Shown: in pieces, positions 61,333 through 64,000 of the stretch
Numbering within the stretch: the stretch's first letter is position 1
Layout: every line of letters starts with the position of its first letter
Origin: Vagococcus teuberi
GTDB taxonomy: Bacteria; Bacillota; Bacilli; Lactobacillales; Vagococcaceae
Assembly (NCBI RefSeq): GCF_001870205.1
Contig: NZ_CP017267.1
Location: 1,538,501 to 1,602,500 of the forward strand
Length of the DNA stretch: 64,000 nt
Direction: 5' to 3'
Notes under the pieces: generated by a model
Database searches by the model: none
Told to the model about the DNA's origin: nothing
Seen by the model: only the letters and a program-made list of their open reading frames with translations
Made by a program: the position numbers and the translations under genes

Positions 61333-62867
61333 CAGACTGTAGACAAAGTATTGATAAATTTCGATACTTTGTTTTTTTTTGGTAAAATAGAGGAAAGGAG
61401 TGACTATTAATGTTGAAAAAGCAAGATATGAGTAAACGTAATCAAATAGGTTTTTATTCATTAGAAGACTTAGTTCCACAGGAACACCTTCTAAGAGATA
61501 TTGATAAATACGTCGATTTTAGTTTTATTTATCAACTTGTTGAGGATAAATATGATCAGTCTAATGGACGACCTAGTTTAGATCCAGTTATGTTAATCAA
61601 ACTTCCCTTGATACAATACTTATACGGAATTAAGAGCATGAGACAAACGATTAAAGAAGTCGAAGTAAATATGGCTTACAGATGGTTTTTAGGTTTAGAT
61701 ATCCAAGACTCAGTCCCTCACTTTTCAACTTTTGGTAAAAATTACTCAAGAAGATTTAAAGGAACAGATATCTTTGAACAAATTTTTTATGGTATTTTAG
61801 CGCAGTGTATAGAAGCTCATTTAGTTGATACGTCTGAGATATTTATTGATGGGACTCATATCAAAGCACATGCAAATAATAAAAAGTATGAAAGCAAAGA
61901 AATAACTGAAGACACATTATTTTATGTAAAATCACTTTAAAAAGAAGTTGAAATCGATAGAGAAAAACAATTAAAAAAGTCCTTAAAAAGAAAAGAAAAA
62001 AGTGAGACAAATACAAAGGTTAAAAAAATTAGTAAAAATGATGCTGACAGTGGCTGGTTTCATAAAGGAGAACATAAACAAGTCTTTGCCTATGCCACAC
62101 AAGTGGCATGTGATAAAAGCGGATGGGTTTTAGGATATACAACGCATCCAGGTAATCAACATGATAGTCGTACTTTTATCTCTATTTACAATAAATTAAA
62201 AAGTCATTTCACTCTGAATAAATTAGTGATGGATGCAGGCTACAAGACACCAGGTATTGCCCATTTGTTATTTCAAGATAACTTAACACCTATTTTTCCA
62301 TACAAGAGACCCATGACCAAGAAAGGTTTTTTCAAAAAATATGATTATGTTTATGACGAATACTATGATCAATATATTTGTCCCAATATGAAAACATTAA
62401 CTTATACGACAACTAATCGAGATAGTTATCGAGAATATAAAAGTAACCCTCATGATTGTATGACATGTTCTTTAATATATAAATGTACGCAATCAAAGGA
62501 TAAGAGAAAGCAAGTTCAACGTCATTTATGGGAAGATGATATGGAACGATGTGAGGACATACGTCATTCCATTGGAATGAAATCTATCTATAATAATCGT
62601 AAACAGACGATTGAGAGGTTATTTGGAACAGCCAAAGAATTTCATGGATTACGTTATACCAACTTAATAGGCAAAGAAAAAATGCACATGAAAATTGGGC
62701 TTACTTTCGCATGTCTTAATATAAAAAAATTAGCAAAAATGCTTAAATTAAGAGACCTAGAGGGCTTTATTTTTTTGTCTATTTTAATTATTTACCTAAA
62801 TTAATCATAGGATATAAAAAAGACAACCCAATTACTCTTAATGAGTAATTAGTTTGTCTTCACTCTG
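61333..62867 (+). mobile_element. IS1182-family insertion sequence (1535 bases)
   Basis: The ends CAGACTGTAGACAAAGTA (61333-61350) and, inverted, CAGAGTGAAGACAAACTA (62850-62867) match at 14 of 18 positions. It carries an IS1182-type transposase frame with an internal stop, and a hairpin near its right end (ATTACTC/GAGTAAT). It is inserted in the ISL3 transposase gene between 18-base direct repeats. Confidence 0.88.
61410..62804 (+). pseudogene. IS1182-family transposase with in-frame stop
   Basis: The N-terminal half (61410-61937, NQIGFYSLEDLVPQEHLLR, RWFLGLDIQDSVPHFSTFGKN, FIDGTHIKAHAN) is the IS1182/DUF772 start with the first catalytic Asp. TAA at 61938-61940 interrupts it. The same frame then continues without shift: a Lys-rich linker, SGWFHKGEHKQVFAYATQVACD, LVMDAGYKTPG (second Asp), and the C-terminal TIERLFGTAKEFHGLR with the catalytic Glu. 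Only a point mutation separates the parts, so decay is recent, or the stop is a sequencing error. Confidence 0.88.
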
Positions 62868-62885
62868 AACTCTTTTTCAAGAGTA
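62868..62885 (+). repeat. 18-base target duplication, right copy
   Basis: Identical to 61315-61332. The following base continues the ISL3 transposase reading frame, confirming that this is the other side of the insertion point. Confidence 0.85.
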
Positions 62886-63296
62886 TATACCTGTTTTTAA
62901 AACATTTAGAAAGTATCAAGAAGAAATAAAAAATACTTTTGAAACATCGTATTCAAACGGTCCTTTAGAATGTATGAACAATCATATTAAAGTCATTAAG
63001 CGTAATGCCTATGGCATGAGAAGTTTTTATAATTTCAAATTACGAATAGCAATTTGTTTAAAAAAATCTGTATTCAAGACACCAAAAAGATCTAGAAAAC
63101 ATGTTGTTTTCTAGATCTTAAATTCTAACGTTTTAACTCTTACCAACACTAGTTGACAAAGAGCCAAATAAAAAATCGCATTGATAGAATTTAATCTATC
63201 AACACGATTTAGTGTACATCCATAAATATGAGATTCCTCTCACAGTCATCATCTTACAAATTTAGCTCATAAGTCTTATTTAACAAAGGACATTCA

Positions 63297-63692
63297 TCAT
63301 CTCTTATTCAAATCTTTTTTGATTTGTGTTGTTGATATTTCTGGTGTGCGTTCAAGATAAACAACGTCAGCACCTGTTTCTTTTACAAAATCAAATTTAC
63401 CTTTCCAATCATCGCCCATGACAAACACATCAACTTTAAACTCTTCAATGTCTGTCATCTTTTGGTTCCAACTCTCTTCAGGTATGACCAAGTCAACATA
63501 ACGAATCGCTTCTAAAAGCATCTTTCTCTTTTCATATGAGAAATAACATTTCTTTTGCTTTTCGTCCCAGTTGAATTCATCAGTAGACAAGGCAACAATC
63601 AGATAATCGCCTTGCTCTTTTGCACGACGTAATAAATTAATATGTCCGTAGTGTAATAAATCAAATGTACCATATGTAATAACTTTTCTCAC
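63297..63692 (-). CDS. tagD: glycerol-3-phosphate cytidylyltransferase
   Basis: Makes CDP-glycerol from CTP and glycerol-3-phosphate for wall polymers. The 131-residue protein has the nucleotidyltransferase HxGH motif in YGTFDLLHYGHINLL, KVDVFVMGDDWKGKFD, and the RTPEISTTQIK segment, all as in TagD/TarD. The nearest user in the window is the TagF-like domain of the 1112-residue fusion, about 15 kb away across the IS elements. No other teichoic acid genes adjoin it here. It lies 19 bases after the CNNM-type gene. Confidence 0.95.
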   Translation of the reverse strand: MRKVITYGTFDLLHYGHINLLRRAKEQGDYLIVALSTDEFNWDEKQKKCYFSYEKRKMLLEAIRYVDLVIPEESWNQKMTDIEEFKVDVFVMGDDWKGKFDFVKETGADVVYLERTPEISTTQIKKDLNKR

Positions 63693-63711
63693 TGTTATAC
63701 CTCACTATCTA

Positions 63712-64000
63712 TTAATCATCATCGCGTGATTTGTAATATTTATCTTCTTCTTCATCTTCTACCTCATTGATCGTCACTAATATCTCTAGTAAGCGAGTGC
63801 CTTCTGCTTTATACGTCGTTAAATCAATATGATCAACATGAATGGTTAAACGTTCGTCCTTTTCAGGAATTACACCAAGCTCTGTAATCATAAAACCTGC
63901 CATCGTATCAACATCCGTCATAGAGATATTCGTACCAAACTTTTCATTAAAGTCATTGATTGGCATACGAGCTTCGATTAAGAATTCATTGTCACTCACT
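63712..64000 (-). CDS. C-terminal end of a CNNM/CorC-type transporter protein (cut by window edge)
   Basis: The frame enters from the right edge and ends at 63712. About 95 residues are visible: EFLIEARMPINDFNEKFG, then VDTMAGFMITELGVIPEKDE and a strand-rich end, which is the CorC_HlyC domain found at the C-terminus of hemolysin-like CNNM/CorC membrane proteins (often Mg2+ or Co2+ linked). The membrane and CBS domains would be upstream, outside the window. A very acidic tail follows. The apparent internal start at 63999 should not be taken as real. Confidence 0.85.
   Translation of the reverse strand, partial: VSDNEFLIEARMPINDFNEKFGTNISMTDVDTMAGFMITELGVIPEKDERLTIHVDHIDLTTYKAEGTRLLEILVTINEVEDEEEDKYYKSRDDD

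Larger units (their letters stand above)
60254..63114 (+). pseudogene. ISL3-family transposase, disrupted by an IS
   Basis: The first part (60254-61332) has an N-terminal zinc finger (CPHCEEKDTH; RRFLCKDCKSTF), a helix-turn-helix (ISKQANVSTSTVYRVLKEW) and the DDE catalytic start (FDEFK; VVSDIYQPY). It breaks at the IS1182-family insert, where a spurious stop follows within a few codons. Joining 61332 to 62886 restores the frame exactly: FQEYIPVFKTF, then TSYSNGPLECMNNHIKVIKRNAYGMRSF with the final catalytic Glu, ending at TAG 63112-63114. The rebuilt protein would be 435 residues, normal for ISL3. The current gene is inactive. Confidence 0.9.
60140..63165 (+). mobile_element. ISL3-family insertion sequence, interrupted
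   Basis: The left end (from 60140) and inverse right end (to 63165) share GGCTCT at the tip and a CTA(C/G)TGTTGGTAA segment, with about 19 of 26 bases matching; GGCTCTTTGTCAA is the classic ISL3-type end. AAATAA flanks both ends and may be a short target duplication (the expected 8 bases do not fully match). The element carries a zinc-finger ISL3 transposase and is interrupted by an IS1182-family element. Without that insert it would be about 1.47 kb. Confidence 0.85.

Noticed and set aside
61333-62867. Passenger genes between two transposases (composite transposon)
   Set aside because: The two transposase genes are nested and not flanking cargo; no other coding region lies between the ends.

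Overview
The window is AT-rich Gram-positive DNA. Strong AGGAGG-type ribosome sites, an FAD-linked glycerol-3-phosphate oxidase (GlpO), a HPr-phosphorylatable glycerol kinase, lactococcal-type PurBox promoters, catabolite-responsive (cre) sites and an ISL3-family element all point to Lactobacillales. Enterococcaceae (Vagococcus or Enterococcus-like) is my best guess from family knowledge; no marker here proves the genus.

Layout. 1-1620: the start of nanE (cut by the window edge), a divergent RpiR/SIS regulator, and a small protein resembling bacteriocin immunity proteins. 1618-14549: a complete purine pathway in two minus-strand units, purEKB and purCSQLFMNHD. Each unit has a TTGAC(A/G)-17-TA(C)(A/T)AT promoter with a GCGAAC PurBox exactly 37 bases upstream of the -35 box. 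14529-19046: a gluconokinase-like FGGY kinase and a 998-residue SARP/BTAD-AAA-TPR regulator. 19241-32143: a histidine-degradation locus, with hutU and hutI divergent, then ftcD-fchA-fhs-hutD-permease-hutH; hisS and a YitT-type gene sit downstream. A perfect cre match lies upstream of ftcD. 32745-34127: an orphan glmL-like gene (glutamate mutase reactivator) without mutase genes. 34185-35832: a cell-wall hydrolase that appears split by a one-base frameshift after a long PE(T/Q)K repeat tract. 36019-44642: glpK-glpO-glpF, a Mga-like regulator overlapping an NADH oxidase-like flavoprotein that has Ser instead of the redox Cys42, a GNAT protein and an AEC transporter.

44947-55460 is a cell-surface polysaccharide cluster. 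It holds rmlA/C/B/D for dTDP-rhamnose, two GT2 transferases, a GacI/GacJ-like pair, a small flippase-like protein, a DUF2142 membrane protein and an 1112-residue protein that joins a CDP-glycerol glycerophosphotransferase to a GT4 transferase whose two halves are separated by SH3/GW-like modules. 55608-59974 encodes exported proteins: a GH25 muramidase and a C39-type peptidase, both with ChW repeats, and a lipoprotein. 60140-63165 is an ISL3-family element interrupted by an IS1182-family element. 63297-64000 holds tagD (CDP-glycerol synthesis) and the C-terminal end of a CNNM/CorC-type protein.

How it fits together. Histidine breakdown by the Hut enzymes passes a formimino group to tetrahydrofolate; FchA and Fhs turn it into formate with ATP gain, or leave formyl-THF for PurN and PurH in the adjacent purine units. 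The glp genes and hut genes both carry cre-like sites. TagD supplies the CDP-glycerol that the TagF-like domain would use, and RmlABCD supplies dTDP-rhamnose, which suggests a rhamnose-containing wall polymer decorated with glycerol phosphate and a lipid-linked sugar side group. The most unusual items are the split-GT4 fusion protein with inserted GW-like modules and the GacI/J-like decoration module beside it.
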